Assembly (NCBI RefSeq): GCF_007713685.1
Contig: NZ_VMRJ01000003.1
Location: 496,001 to 560,000 of the forward strand
Reading direction: 5' to 3'
Length of the DNA stretch: 64,000 nucleotides
Origin: Hymenobacter setariae
Lineage (GTDB): Bacteria > Bacteroidota > Bacteroidia > Cytophagales > Hymenobacteraceae
This document shows, one piece after another, positions 49,619-57,995 of this stretch. Position 1 is the first letter of the stretch; the number at the start of each line of letters is the position of its first letter. The notes below the pieces were generated by a model. The model was not told where the DNA came from. It made no database searches and saw only the letters and a list, made by a program, of their open reading frames with translations. A program made the translations under genes and the position numbers.

Positions 49619-51055
49619 ATGAAAGGTTCTTTTCTGTTCCTGGGCCTAGGCGCTGCCGCGCTGCTGACTGCCTTTGGGCACCGACCCGCTCCGCCTACCA
49701 GCTACGACGTAGTTATCAACCACGTAACGATAGTAGATGTGGAAACCGGCCGCCTGCGCCCCAACCAAGTAGTGGCCGTGGCAAAGGGCAAAATCGTGCG
49801 CCTAGAGCCGGCTAGCAAAGCCCAGTACGCCGCCCAGCAAACTATTGACGGCACCGGCCGCTACCTCATGCCGGGCCTCTGGGATATGCACGTGCACTTT
49901 CGGGGCGGCGACAGCCTAGCGGCGGCCAATAAAAAGAGTCTGACGCTGTACCTGGCCCACGGCATCACAACGGTGCGCGACTGCGGCGGCGACCTCACGC
50001 CGCACATCTTCCAGTGGCGGCGCGAAGAGGCGGCGGGCACGCTGGCCGGCCCGCGCCTCTTCACCTCGGGGCCCAAGATTGACGGGCCGGGCGGCACTTG
50101 GCCTGGCTCGCTAGAGGTGACCACGCCCGCCCAAGTCGGCAAGGCCCTCGACTCGCTGCAACGGCTGAAGGTGGATTACGTCAAGATTTACGACAGCAAA
50201 ATCTCGGGCGAGGCCTACCTCAGCACCATCGCCCAGGCCGAGGCGCGGGGCATGAAAACCACCGGTCACATGCCCTATTCGGTGACACTGGGCGAAGCCG
50301 TGAACCGTGGCCTCGACGCCACCGAGCATCTGTACTATGTCTTCAAAGCCTGCTCGGGCAAGGAAGACAGCCTCACGGCGCTGGTGCGCGCCAGCTTGAA
50401 CACTTCCAAGCCCCTAGGGCTGTTTGCAATGCTGCCGGCCGTGTATGACACCTATAGCCTAGCCGCCGCGGCCCGCATTTTCCAGCAGATGGCGGCGCAC
50501 CACACAGCCGCCGTGCCCACGCTGGCCATCGGCAACACGCTGGCCAACCTAGGCACCACCGACCACGCCCACGATACGTTGCTGGCTTATATCGACCCCA
50601 AAATTCAGCGTACCTACGCCAAGCGGCAGGCCAGCGCCCGGCAACAGTCGGCCGCCGCCCGGGCCTTCACCCAAAAGCTCGAAGCCAAGTTCATGACCCT
50701 CGTGCCGCAGATGCAGGCCGCCGGCGTCACCATCTTGGCCGGCTCCGATAGCGGGCCCTTCAACTCTTACACGTACCCCGGCGCCTCGCTGCACGACGAG
50801 CTGCGCGAACTGGTGCAAGCCGGCCTCACGCCTGCACAAGCCCTGCGGGCCACCACCCTCAATGGCGCGCGGTTTATGGGCGTGGCCGACCGCACCGGCA
50901 CCATCGCCGTGGGCAAAGACGCTGACCTGTTGTTGCTGACCGCCAACCCGCTGGTCAACGTAGCTAACGCCCGCAAAATCTCCGCCGTAGTGTCGCGGGG
51001 CAAGGTGTACTCCGCGCCGACCCTGGCGGGTATGCTGCGAGCTATCAAAAACTAA
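49619..51055 (+). CDS. Exported amidohydrolase-family metal hydrolase
   Basis: The 478-residue protein from MKGSFLFLGLG has a signal peptide of about 20 residues. The amidohydrolase core includes the metal motif WDMHVHF at about residue 90, KIYDSK with the carbamylated-Lys candidate, GHMPYS with a His ligand, ATEHLYY, and SDSGPF with the catalytic Asp. The C-terminal VGKDADLLLLTANPLVN and TGTIAVGKDAD are imidazolonepropionase-like. Substrate is unknown; peptidase or dipeptidase-like roles are known in the family. A palindrome follows the stop. Confidence 0.9.
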   Translation: MKGSFLFLGLGAAALLTAFGHRPAPPTSYDVVINHVTIVDVETGRLRPNQVVAVAKGKIVRLEPASKAQYAAQQTIDGTGRYLMPGLWDMHVHFRGGDSLAAANKKSLTLYLAHGITTVRDCGGDLTPHIFQWRREEAAGTLAGPRLFTSGPKIDGPGGTWPGSLEVTTPAQVGKALDSLQRLKVDYVKIYDSKISGEAYLSTIAQAEARGMKTTGHMPYSVTLGEAVNRGLDATEHLYYVFKACSGKEDSLTALVRASLNTSKPLGLFAMLPAVYDTYSLAAAARIFQQMAAHHTAAVPTLAIGNTLANLGTTDHAHDTLLAYIDPKIQRTYAKRQASARQQSAAARAFTQKLEAKFMTLVPQMQAAGVTILAGSDSGPFNSYTYPGASLHDELRELVQAGLTPAQALRATTLNGARFMGVADRTGTIAVGKDADLLLLTANPLVNVANARKISAVVSRGKVYSAPTLAGMLRAIKN

Positions 51056-51064
51056 ACGAGAGAA

Positions 51065-51189
51065 GTAGCTTGGACTCTGCGAGTCCGAGGGCGAGCGCAG
51101 CGAGCATCCCGGGTCTAGGTACGCTACTCAATAGCATCTAACGTCGATGCTCGCTACGCTCGCTCTCGGACTCGCAGAGTCCAAGCTAC
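51065..51189. repeat. Long palindrome between the amidohydrolase and hexosaminidase genes
   Basis: The 44-bp arms 51065-51108 and 51146-51189 differ at two positions (GTAGCTTGGACTCTGCGAGT...). It contains GCGAGCGCAGCGAGCATC, related in wording to the GCGAAGCATC palindromes but with its own outer ends. It fills a convergent 139-bp gap. Confidence 0.93.
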
Positions 51190-51194
51190 AGTTT

Positions 51195-53054
51195 TTACTT
51201 CACAATAAACTCGGCGGGTGGGCTCTTGCGGCCGTTGGGCGCGATGGTGACGGCCCGCACCAGAAGTTGCTGCCCCGTCGGCACCGATAGTGGCTTGGTA
51301 TACAGCGTGGTGGTTTCGTCGGGCATGAGGCCGTCGAGGGTGTAGCGGATTTGGGCGCCGGGCACCAGCGAGCGCAGTGTGAACACGGCTTTGCCGCCTT
51401 GCTTCACCATGTTTACGCTATCGAGACCTAGGGGCTCGGGCACGCGGTAGTTGACCTTTTTGGCGTCGAGGCGGGCGAAGTGCTGGCTCATGCGCGGCAC
51501 AAACTCGGGGTAGCTTTTGCGGGCTGCCGGCGTCCAGGCCACTTCCGACACGGCCAGCAAGCGCGGGAACAGCATGTACTCGACTTTGTTGGGCGTCTCA
51601 ACATACTCAGTCCAGAGGTTGGCCTGCGGACCTAGGATGTGCTTTTGCTGCGCGGGCGTCAGCTCGGCGGGCAGCGGGTTGTAGTTGTAGATTTTATCTA
51701 GCGGCAGGTAGCCCGAAATGTGCAGCGGCTCGTTGGGGCTGTGGGGCACGGGATTTTGGCCGGCGTCGATGTAGAGGTAGCCGGCGGGCGACATCACCAC
51801 GTCGTTGCCGTGCTTGGCGGCTTCGATGCCCGCTTTTTCGCCGCGCCAGCTCATCACGGTGGCGCTAGCGTCGATGCCACCTTCCAAGATTTCATCCCAA
51901 CCAATGAGCTTTTTGCCCTTGGTGGCCAAGAATTTCTCGATGCGGCGGTTGAACCAGCCCTGCACCTGCTCAACATCAGTAAAGCCTTCGCGCTTCATGA
52001 TTTCTTGTACGGCGGCGCTTTCCTTCCAGCGGGTTTTAGGTGCCTCGTCGCCGCCAATGTGCACGTACTTGCCCGGAAACAGGGCCGCTACTTCGGTAAG
52101 CACATCTTCGAAAAAGCGGAAGGTGGGCTCGGTTGGGCACACAATGTCCTCGTTCACGCCCCACATCGTCCAGGGGGTGTAGGTGCTGGGCTTGCAAGCC
52201 AACTCGGGGTAGGCCGCCAGCACTGACACCGAGTGGCCGGGCATCTCGATTTCGGGCACGATGGTGACGTAGCGGCGCTTGGCGTAGGCCACTACATCCC
52301 GAATCTGGTCTTGGGTGTAAAAACCGCCGTAGGGCTGGCCGTCGTACTTAAAGTCCGAAGGTTTTTTAAACGTTTGCTGCGCCCCAATCAGCGTTTCCTT
52401 GCGGACAGAGCTTATTTGGGTGAGCTTGGGGTATTTCTTGATTTCGATGCGCCAGCCCTGGTCGTCGGTCAGGTGCCAGTGAAAGGTATTGAGCTTGTAG
52501 CTAGCCAGAAAGTCGATGTACTTCTTCACGAAATCGACCGAGAAGAAGTGGCGGCTCACGTCAAGGTGCAAGCCGCGCCACTGAAAGGACGGCTCGTCGG
52601 CGATGCGCACGTAGGGCAGGCTGCTGCTGGCGCTGGGCCGCGGCGGCAGCAATTGCAGCAGCGTCTGGCTGGCATAGAAAAGCCCCGGCCCGCTAGCTGC
52701 CGTGAGCTGCACGCCGGCCTTATCGACCACTAGCCGGTAGCCCTCGGCGCTCGGCACAGTGCTGGCCGTGAGTAGCTTAATCTGAGCGCCCGCCGCGCTG
52801 TTAGTAACGGTTACGGTTTTGCCGAGCGGCGCCAGCATTTCCTTGAGCAGGCCGGCCACGTTCTGGGCATCTTTGCCGGGGGCGTAGATGCTGATTTTCT
52901 GGGGCAGCGAGTAGGTGCCGGCCGGGGTGCTCACCTCGCGAGGCAGCGGAATGAGACCTAGGCGCTGGGCCGGCTGTTGGGCCAGCGCCGGCAAGCTAGC
53001 CAGCAGGCTGGCCGCCACTAAACTGGCTAATCGGGTGGGAAGCGAAACGGGCAT
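51195..53054 (-). CDS. GH20 beta-N-acetylhexosaminidase
   Basis: The 619-residue exported enzyme has a signal peptide of about 25 residues. An N-terminal GH20b domain (30-150) precedes the catalytic barrel with WRGLHLDVSRHFF, FHWHLTDDQGWRIEIKKYP, EIEMPGHS and the Asp-Glu catalytic pair in HIGGDEAPKTRW. The C-terminal 100 residues form a beta domain (IRYTLDGLMPDETTTLYTKPL) seen in many such enzymes. It cleaves terminal beta-linked N-acetylhexosamines, so chitin or peptidoglycan turnover is likely. It is on the minus strand and faces the palindrome. Confidence 0.95.
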   Translation of the reverse strand: MPVSLPTRLASLVAASLLASLPALAQQPAQRLGLIPLPREVSTPAGTYSLPQKISIYAPGKDAQNVAGLLKEMLAPLGKTVTVTNSAAGAQIKLLTASTVPSAEGYRLVVDKAGVQLTAASGPGLFYASQTLLQLLPPRPSASSSLPYVRIADEPSFQWRGLHLDVSRHFFSVDFVKKYIDFLASYKLNTFHWHLTDDQGWRIEIKKYPKLTQISSVRKETLIGAQQTFKKPSDFKYDGQPYGGFYTQDQIRDVVAYAKRRYVTIVPEIEMPGHSVSVLAAYPELACKPSTYTPWTMWGVNEDIVCPTEPTFRFFEDVLTEVAALFPGKYVHIGGDEAPKTRWKESAAVQEIMKREGFTDVEQVQGWFNRRIEKFLATKGKKLIGWDEILEGGIDASATVMSWRGEKAGIEAAKHGNDVVMSPAGYLYIDAGQNPVPHSPNEPLHISGYLPLDKIYNYNPLPAELTPAQQKHILGPQANLWTEYVETPNKVEYMLFPRLLAVSEVAWTPAARKSYPEFVPRMSQHFARLDAKKVNYRVPEPLGLDSVNMVKQGGKAVFTLRSLVPGAQIRYTLDGLMPDETTTLYTKPLSVPTGQQLLVRAVTIAPNGRKSPPAEFIVK

Positions 53055-53211
53055 AACAAACGGCGCTTGGTAAAAGGAGGGAGCGAAAATACCAGGCTAG
53101 CTGGTTGAGGCCAGCAAAGTACCGTGCTGGTACCCGCCTAGGGTAGCCGCTGGCTAGGTTGTAGCCGTATGCGGAGCGTATCAAGTATTCGGCGCGACGC
53201 GCCCACCCACT

Positions 53212-53814
53212 ATGGCAACCTTCGAAGACAACCTAGGCGGGCGGCTAGCCCTGCTGGCCCCCGACGACCTAAACTCTGACCAGAAAAAACTCTATAATCA
53301 GCTGCAAGACACCATGGTGCCTTGGGCCAAGAAGTCGGGCTTCCAAGCTGCGACCTTTGACGACCGCCTGGTGGGCCCCTTCAACGCCATGCTGCGCAGT
53401 CCCCTCATTGCTAAGGCGCTCATGAGCGTGACAGCTGCTGAGGGCGAGCACACCTCACTAAATGAGAAAGTGCGCCAAGTAGTCATTCTGACGGTGGGCG
53501 CCGCCTGGCAGGCGGCCTATGAGCTGTACGCTCATACCGCCGTGGGCCGTCAAGCGGGCTTCGACGAAGCTACCCTGCAGCAGTTGGTAGCCGGCCAAAA
53601 GCCCGCCACGCTATCAGCCGACGAGGCCGTGGCCTACGACTTCACCCACCGCCTCACCACTACCCACCAAATAGCCCCCGAGCTGTATGAGCAAGCCATC
53701 GTGACCTTTGGCGAGAAAGGCGTGGTGGACATGATAGCACTGGCCGGCCAGTACATGACCATCAGCGGGCTGCTTAACACCTTTGCTGTGCCCGCGCCTA
53801 CGGCAGCCACCTAG
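53212..53814 (+). CDS. Carboxymuconolactone-decarboxylase-like protein without CxxC
   Basis: The 200-residue protein has the all-helical CMD/AhpD fold. The conserved segment around the active site reads NEKVRQVVILTVGAAWQAAYELYAHTAVGRQAGFDEATL, with an E-x-x-x-H pair, but the Cys pair of AhpD is absent. The enzyme is therefore unlikely to be a thiol peroxidase; a decarboxylase or unrelated role is possible. Its end abuts a perfect palindrome that fills the gap to the next gene. Confidence 0.9.
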   Translation: MATFEDNLGGRLALLAPDDLNSDQKKLYNQLQDTMVPWAKKSGFQAATFDDRLVGPFNAMLRSPLIAKALMSVTAAEGEHTSLNEKVRQVVILTVGAAWQAAYELYAHTAVGRQAGFDEATLQQLVAGQKPATLSADEAVAYDFTHRLTTTHQIAPELYEQAIVTFGEKGVVDMIALAGQYMTISGLLNTFAVPAPTAAT

Positions 53815-53815
53815 G

Positions 53816-53944
53816 GCATTTACCCCACCCCCGGCCCCTCCCCTCCGGGAGAGGGGAGCCGACCGCGAGCAAACGTAAGCGAATGCTATTAAGTCGTCAG
53901 GCTCCCCTCTCCCGGAGGGGAGGGGCCGGGGGTGGGGTAAATGC
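53816..53944. repeat. Perfect 45-bp-arm palindrome filling a convergent gap
   Basis: The arms 53816-53860 and 53900-53944 (GCATTTACCCCACCCCCGGC...) are exact reverse complements. It starts two bases after one stop codon (53814) and ends two bases before the other (53946). A second copy of the family lies at 60508. Confidence 0.97.
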
Positions 53945-53945
53945 C

Positions 53946-54698
53946 TCACACCCGCTGCAAGGCCCACAAGCTGACGTGCAACGGACCGCCCGCATGTAGC
54001 ACCGGCTCACCCACCACCGGCGGCAAGCCGTGGCCCTCGACCAGGTCCGATTCAAAATTCAACAACTCGACGCTGCGTAACGGCCACGGGTCGTGTGAGA
54101 TGCGCCCGCGGTACAAGCGCTGGCCCTTCTCACAAGCGGCGTAGAGGCAATAGCGCTCGGTCAGGAAAAAGGCCAGCGAGCCCGGCTCGCTGGGCGGCAG
54201 TACCTCGCCTAGGTGCCAGGTGGCGCTAAAGTGTGCGTGCGGTGCCCCATTGTGCACGCGGTGGCCGGTGTAGTGCAGGCGCTCGGGGGTTGGCCGCTCT
54301 AGGGTGAGCTGCGCCCGAAAATAAGGCAGGTGAAAAAACGTGCGCGCCGCCCACACGGCCAGCGCGTTGGTGGCATCGAGCGAAAAAAAACAGACGCCGG
54401 GCACGCCGTCGAGGTGCACGTAGGTGCGCACGTTTAGCTCCAAAAACTCGCGCACGCCGGGCACGGGTGGCGTCACGCGGCTGCGCACATCCCACATCCG
54501 AAACGGCACGATGGCCAGCCACGCCATGCCATCGTAGGTATCGACCTGCAAACGCGGCGGCAGGTGCGGCTGAATGACCTCGGCCGGCACCGGCCAGTGC
54601 ATAAATAGCAAATCGCCCCAGTCCTGATACATAAGTGGCCGGCCGGCGGGGCGCTCGCGCAAGGCCAGGCGGTCGGCTAGGGTGGGGGAGGTGGGCAT
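53946..54698 (-). CDS. DUF2071 (YqjF-like) family protein
   Basis: The 250-residue soluble protein has the DUF2071 signatures: DWGDLLFMHWPVPAEVIQPHLPPRLQVDTYDGMAWLAIVPFRMWDVR, then VPGVREFLELNVRTYV, then GVCFFSLDATNALAV, and a C-terminal RGRISHDPWPLRSVELLNFES. The family fold is acetoacetate decarboxylase-like. No reaction is known. Its stop lies two bases from a palindrome. Confidence 0.92.
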   Translation of the reverse strand: MPTSPTLADRLALRERPAGRPLMYQDWGDLLFMHWPVPAEVIQPHLPPRLQVDTYDGMAWLAIVPFRMWDVRSRVTPPVPGVREFLELNVRTYVHLDGVPGVCFFSLDATNALAVWAARTFFHLPYFRAQLTLERPTPERLHYTGHRVHNGAPHAHFSATWHLGEVLPPSEPGSLAFFLTERYCLYAACEKGQRLYRGRISHDPWPLRSVELLNFESDLVEGHGLPPVVGEPVLHAGGPLHVSLWALQRV

Positions 54699-54749
54699 GG
54701 GCTTAGTAGTATAAAGGATAACTGGCTTCTACTACGTACCAGCTTACTA

Positions 54750-55073
54750 TTAGTACAGCGCCACCGACGGGTCAACCTCGCGGCTCCAAGCGTCGATGCC
54801 ACCCTTCAAGTTAAGCAAGTTTTGGTGACCTAGGCGGTGCTGCAAGTAGCCCAGCGCCTGCGCCGAGCGCACGCCGTGGTGGCAAATGAGCACTACTGGC
54901 CCCTCAGTGCGGATTTCGGCGGCGCGGCGCGGGATTTCGCCCAGCGGAATAAGCATGCTGCCCGCGATGCGGCAGTAGTCAAATTCCATTTCCTCGCGCA
55001 CATCTACGAGCTGAATATCTTCGCCGGCCGCCAAGCGGGCGTGCAGCGCGGCGGGAGTAAGGTCGGGTAGCAT
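54750..55073 (-). CDS. Rhodanese-domain protein
   Basis: The 107-residue single-domain cytosolic rhodanese has DIQLVDVREEMEFDYCRIAGSMLIPLGEI and the active loop CHHGVRSAQALGYL with the catalytic Cys at about residue 66. It ends in GGIDAWSREVDPSV. It may carry persulfide for a sulfur-transfer reaction. Its TAnnTTTG promoter sits four bases from the ATG, as in gpmI and nadC. Confidence 0.94.
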   Translation of the reverse strand: MLPDLTPAALHARLAAGEDIQLVDVREEMEFDYCRIAGSMLIPLGEIPRRAAEIRTEGPVVLICHHGVRSAQALGYLQHRLGHQNLLNLKGGIDAWSREVDPSVALY

Positions 55074-55077
55074 AGAA

Positions 55078-55085
55078 CAAAAGTA
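55078..55085 (-). promoter_or_regulatory. -7 element four bases from the rhodanese start
   Basis: On the minus strand TACTTTTG is followed by TTCT and the ATG of the rhodanese gene. The predicted mRNA start coincides with the start codon. Confidence 0.65.
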
Positions 55086-55127
55086 CCCCGGCGGGCTACC
55101 TTGCGCGGCTTTTAAGGCTTACTGCTC

Positions 55128-55787
55128 ATGCTGCTTTTTGCGTTTTCTGAGGTGCAGGCTACGGTGGTGCAAGCCCTGCGCGGCACTTCCGCCCTCGAAT
55201 GGCTGGCCGTGCTCACCGGCTTTGCTTGCGTGTGGCTGGCCGCCCGCGAGTCGCTCCTCAACTTTCCCATTGCCATTGTTAGCTGCCTGCTCTACATCCT
55301 CATCTACTACCAAAAAGCGCTGTACGCCGACAGTGGCTTGCAGGTGATGTTTATCGCGCTGAGCGCCTACGGCTGGTATGAGTGGCTGTACGGTGGCCGC
55401 AACCAGACGCCGCTGGCCATTGCGCACACCACAGCCGCCGAGTGGGCCCTAGGGGCCGGGTTTATCGCGGTGTTCACGGCGGGTTTTGGCTACTACCTGG
55501 CGCACCATACCGATTCGTCGTTTCCATACCTCGACAGCTTCACGACGGGCACCAGCCTGGTAGCGCAGTTTCTGCTGATGCGCAAGCGCCTCGAAAATTG
55601 GTGGTTGTGGCTACTCGTCGATGTTATTTATGTGCCCGTGCTGTGGGTCAAGGAGCTGTATCCGACTAGCTTGCTCTATGCGTTGTACCTAGGCCTGGCC
55701 GCGTATGGCTACTGGCAGTGGCGCCAGCAGTGGCGCCAGCAGTGGCAAAAAGAAGCGGCCGGCCCAGCCGCACCCCTAGCGTCCTAG
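55128..55787 (+). CDS. pnuC: PnuC-family nicotinamide riboside (or thiamine) transporter
   Basis: The 219-residue inner-membrane protein has about seven helices and the PnuC core patterns: VWLAARESLLNFPIAIVSCLLYILIYYQKALYADSGLQVMFIALSAYGWYEWLYG. Facilitated uptake of nicotinamide riboside is the family default; a PnuT branch takes thiamine. The NadR-type kinase starting two bases after its stop favours nicotinamide riboside. The thiamine riboswitch lies 2 kb further on but in front of a different gene. Confidence 0.9.
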   Translation: MLLFAFSEVQATVVQALRGTSALEWLAVLTGFACVWLAARESLLNFPIAIVSCLLYILIYYQKALYADSGLQVMFIALSAYGWYEWLYGGRNQTPLAIAHTTAAEWALGAGFIAVFTAGFGYYLAHHTDSSFPYLDSFTTGTSLVAQFLLMRKRLENWWLWLLVDVIYVPVLWVKELYPTSLLYALYLGLAAYGYWQWRQQWRQQWQKEAAGPAAPLAS

Positions 55788-55789
55788 GT

Positions 55790-56311
55790 ATGCAGCGTAT
55801 CTCTATCACTGGGCCCGAATCGGCGGGCAAGTCAACCCTGGCCGCTGAGCTGGCGGCGCACTATGGCACCGTATTCGTGCCCGAGTATGCCCGCACCTAC
55901 CTCGAAGCCCACGGCCCTAGGTATGCCCTGGCCGACCTCGAAGCCATAGCCCGCGGCCAGCTCGCGGCCGAGGACGCCGCCGCGCCGCAAGCCGCCCGGC
56001 TGCTCTTTTGCGATACCGATTTGCTGGTCATTAAAATATGGGCCGAGAACGCCTTTGGCACCTGCCCGGCTTGGGTCGAAGCCGAGCTGGCGCGTCCGCG
56101 CTACGCGCTCACGCTGCTGCTGGCGCCCGACCTGCCTTGGGCGCCCGACCCCCTGCGCGAGCACCCCGACCCGGCGCAGCGTTGGCATTTTTACAACCTA
56201 TACCGCGCCGAGTTAGTAAGCCGAGGGTGGCCCTTCGCCGAAGTTAGCGGCCCGCCTGCCCAGCGCTTGGCACTGGCCCGGGCGGCCATCGACGCGCAGT
56301 TGTCGAGTTGA
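55790..56311 (+). CDS. nadR: NadR-type ribosylnicotinamide kinase domain protein
   Basis: The 173-residue cytosolic P-loop protein from MQRISITGPESAGKSTLAAEL has the Walker A GPESAGKS, VFVPEYARTYLE, and LLFCDTDLLVIKIWAENAFG, which match the ribosylnicotinamide kinase domain of NadR. The N-terminal repressor and adenylyltransferase domains of full NadR are missing. It should phosphorylate nicotinamide riboside, trapping what PnuC imports. It starts two bases after pnuC, so the two form an operon. The longer frame at 55718 overlaps pnuC and is rejected. Confidence 0.9.
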   Translation: MQRISITGPESAGKSTLAAELAAHYGTVFVPEYARTYLEAHGPRYALADLEAIARGQLAAEDAAAPQAARLLFCDTDLLVIKIWAENAFGTCPAWVEAELARPRYALTLLLAPDLPWAPDPLREHPDPAQRWHFYNLYRAELVSRGWPFAEVSGPPAQRLALARAAIDAQLSS

Positions 56312-56349
56312 TTAATTGCTTATTGTTCACTGCTCATAACTCCTTCAAA

Positions 56350-57231
56350 ATGCCTACCCTCACCTCTGCTACTGCCCGCGTGCACATTGCCGCGCACGGC
56401 GCCGAGCTTACCAGCTTCGTAAACCTCGCCACCGGGCTTGAGTACGTGTGGCCTGCCGACCCCGCGCAGTGGGCGCGCCACGCGCCGCTGCTGTTCCCCA
56501 TTGTGGGCAAACTGCCCGAAGATACCTACCTGCACAACGGCCAGACCTACAAGCTCTCGCAGCACGGTTTTGCCCGCGACCAGGAGTTTCAGCTCATCCA
56601 TGAGGAGGCTGATAACCTAGTTTTTCAGCTGATGCACAGTGCGGCTAGCCAGGAGGTGTATCCGTTTGAGTTTGAGCTGCGCGTGAGCTATACGCTGCGT
56701 GGCTCGGTGCTCACGGTGGGCTGGCACGTGCGCAACCCCGCCGCAGCCGACCAGGACTTGCTATTTAGTATCGGGGCGCACCCGGCCTTCAATTGTCCCC
56801 TAGGGTCCGAAGGCGGGCAGTTTGCCGACTACGCCTTTCACTTCGACCACCCCGTCACTTTGCAGCGACACTTGCTGCGCGGCGGCTTGCGCACCGGTGA
56901 AATGGCCCCTGTGCTGAACCAGCAGGCCACGCTGCCGCTCAGCTACGAGCTGTTTGCCGACGATGCGCTGGTGTTCGACCACTTTGACTTCACGCGCATC
57001 ACGCTGCAAAAGACCGACAAAACCGGCCCCTTCGTGCGGATGCAGTTCGACGGGTTTCCCTACCTAGGGCTGTGGACCAAAGGGCCCGGCGCCAACTTCG
57101 TGTGTATCGAGCCCTGGCAGGGCGTGGCTAGCCCTGTGGGCCCGCCGCAAGAGCTGCGCGATAAAGAAGGGATTATGACCCTGGCCCCGAGCCAAATGTT
57201 TGATTGCAACTACACAATAGAGATTGGGTAG
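56350..57231 (+). CDS. Aldose 1-epimerase family (LacX-like) protein
   Basis: The 293-residue cytosolic protein from MPTLTSATARVHIAAHGAEL has the galactose-mutarotase beta-sandwich. Catalytic His and Glu candidates are in GKLPEDTYLHNGQTYKLSQHGFARDQEF and SIGAHPAFNCPLGSE, and the C-terminal WTKGPGANFVCIEPWQG. The LacX subgroup's specificity is unsettled. It starts 38 bp after nadR on the same strand. The earlier start at 56308 overlaps nadR and is rejected. Confidence 0.9.
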   Translation: MPTLTSATARVHIAAHGAELTSFVNLATGLEYVWPADPAQWARHAPLLFPIVGKLPEDTYLHNGQTYKLSQHGFARDQEFQLIHEEADNLVFQLMHSAASQEVYPFEFELRVSYTLRGSVLTVGWHVRNPAAADQDLLFSIGAHPAFNCPLGSEGGQFADYAFHFDHPVTLQRHLLRGGLRTGEMAPVLNQQATLPLSYELFADDALVFDHFDFTRITLQKTDKTGPFVRMQFDGFPYLGLWTKGPGANFVCIEPWQGVASPVGPPQELRDKEGIMTLAPSQMFDCNYTIEIG

Positions 57232-57256
57232 GTGAGGTCTGCTTAGGCACACTTAC

Positions 57257-57351
57257 TGTCATGCTGAACGCCAGTGAAGCATCTCGCTCGGGTCGTTAGG
57301 ATAGTACTCCAACGATGCGAGCGAGATGCTTCACTGGCGTTCAGCATGACA
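57257..57351. repeat. Perfect 34-bp-arm palindrome (TGTCATGCTGAACG variant)
   Basis: The arms 57257-57290 and 57318-57351 are exact reverse complements around a 27-base loop. The outer end matches the 32478 family (TGTCATGCTGA) and the inner end (GAAGCATCTCGC) matches the 5532 copy, so it links the two subgroups. Confidence 0.95.
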
Positions 57352-57381
57352 ATCTTATTTGAATCAAACCCTAATTAAACC

Positions 57382-57612
57382 CTACACGTCTACCGGGCGG
57401 CGCCGGCGGTTGTAGTCGGGCTCCCAGTCGTTGATGGGGCGCGAGATGCCGGGCGGCAGGTCGAGGTCGGGCAGGCCGGGGTCGTGAGGCTCGCCGCCGC
57501 CGTCGTCGCCGTCGGAAGGGGGTGGGGGGGGCGGCACCCGCCGCCGCCGCGGTATTACCATAAATAAGGTAAATACTGCAAGCATAACTAAAGCGAAGAG
57601 TAGCTGATGCAT
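57382..57612 (-). CDS. Small single-helix membrane protein, unknown
   Basis: The 76-residue protein from MHQLLFALVMLAVFTLFMVI has one N-terminal transmembrane helix, then a basic RRRR stop-transfer and a Pro/Asp/Gly-rich disordered tail (PPPPPPSDGDDGGG). The longer frame to 57687 adds a Pro-rich start that is not convincing. No family is recognised. The 383 bp to its right hold the TPP riboswitch and its promoter. Confidence 0.6.
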   Translation of the reverse strand: MHQLLFALVMLAVFTLFMVIPRRRRVPPPPPPSDGDDGGGEPHDPGLPDLDLPPGISRPINDWEPDYNRRRRPVDV

Positions 57613-57823
57613 AAGGCAGGACGGTAGAAAAGGGCCGACAGGCGGTGGGAACCAGAGACCAGAAACGAGCGGAGCCGGATTAGGCAACGTAAACGCGCCG
57701 GCCCGCGTTGCGCCGCCCCCTAGCCGTAGGCTAAATTAACTGATGCTCAGCAAACGAAAAAGCGGCAAGCCGGACATTAGGGCCGTCGCAGATTAAAAAT
57801 TTCGGGTCTAAGTCAGGGGGACG

Positions 57824-57831
57824 TACCTTTG
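57824..57831 (+). promoter_or_regulatory. -7 element driving the TPP riboswitch
   Basis: TACCTTTG fits TAnnTTTG and lies 11 bp before the first conserved riboswitch base, so the transcript should start right at the aptamer (about 57836). Confidence 0.65.
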
Positions 57832-57835
57832 CGCC

Positions 57836-57930
57836 GTGTTTAGGGGTGCTAGCCGGGAATAAGCTCGGCGGCTGAGATTACACCCATTGAACCGGAACCG
57901 GGTAATGCCGGCGTCGGGAAAGAACAATCC
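57836..57930 (+). ncRNA. TPP (THI-box) riboswitch
   Basis: The conserved TPP aptamer parts appear in order: GGGGTGC (57843-57849), CTGAGA (57872-57877), ACACCC (57880-57885), TGAACC-GGAACCGGGTAATGCCGGCG (57888-57914), and CGGGAA (57915-57920). These pair as the P1-P5 arms of the thi box. It leads into a TonB-dependent receptor gene 75 bp further on. The run after it can fold over the region near the start codon, so translational or transcriptional control is possible; the mechanism is not visible. Confidence 0.95.
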
Positions 57931-57995
57931 GCGAACGTTTTTGCCTGTGTGCCGACCCCTGGGGCGCGGGTACGTGTTGCTTTTCTTAGTTTAAG

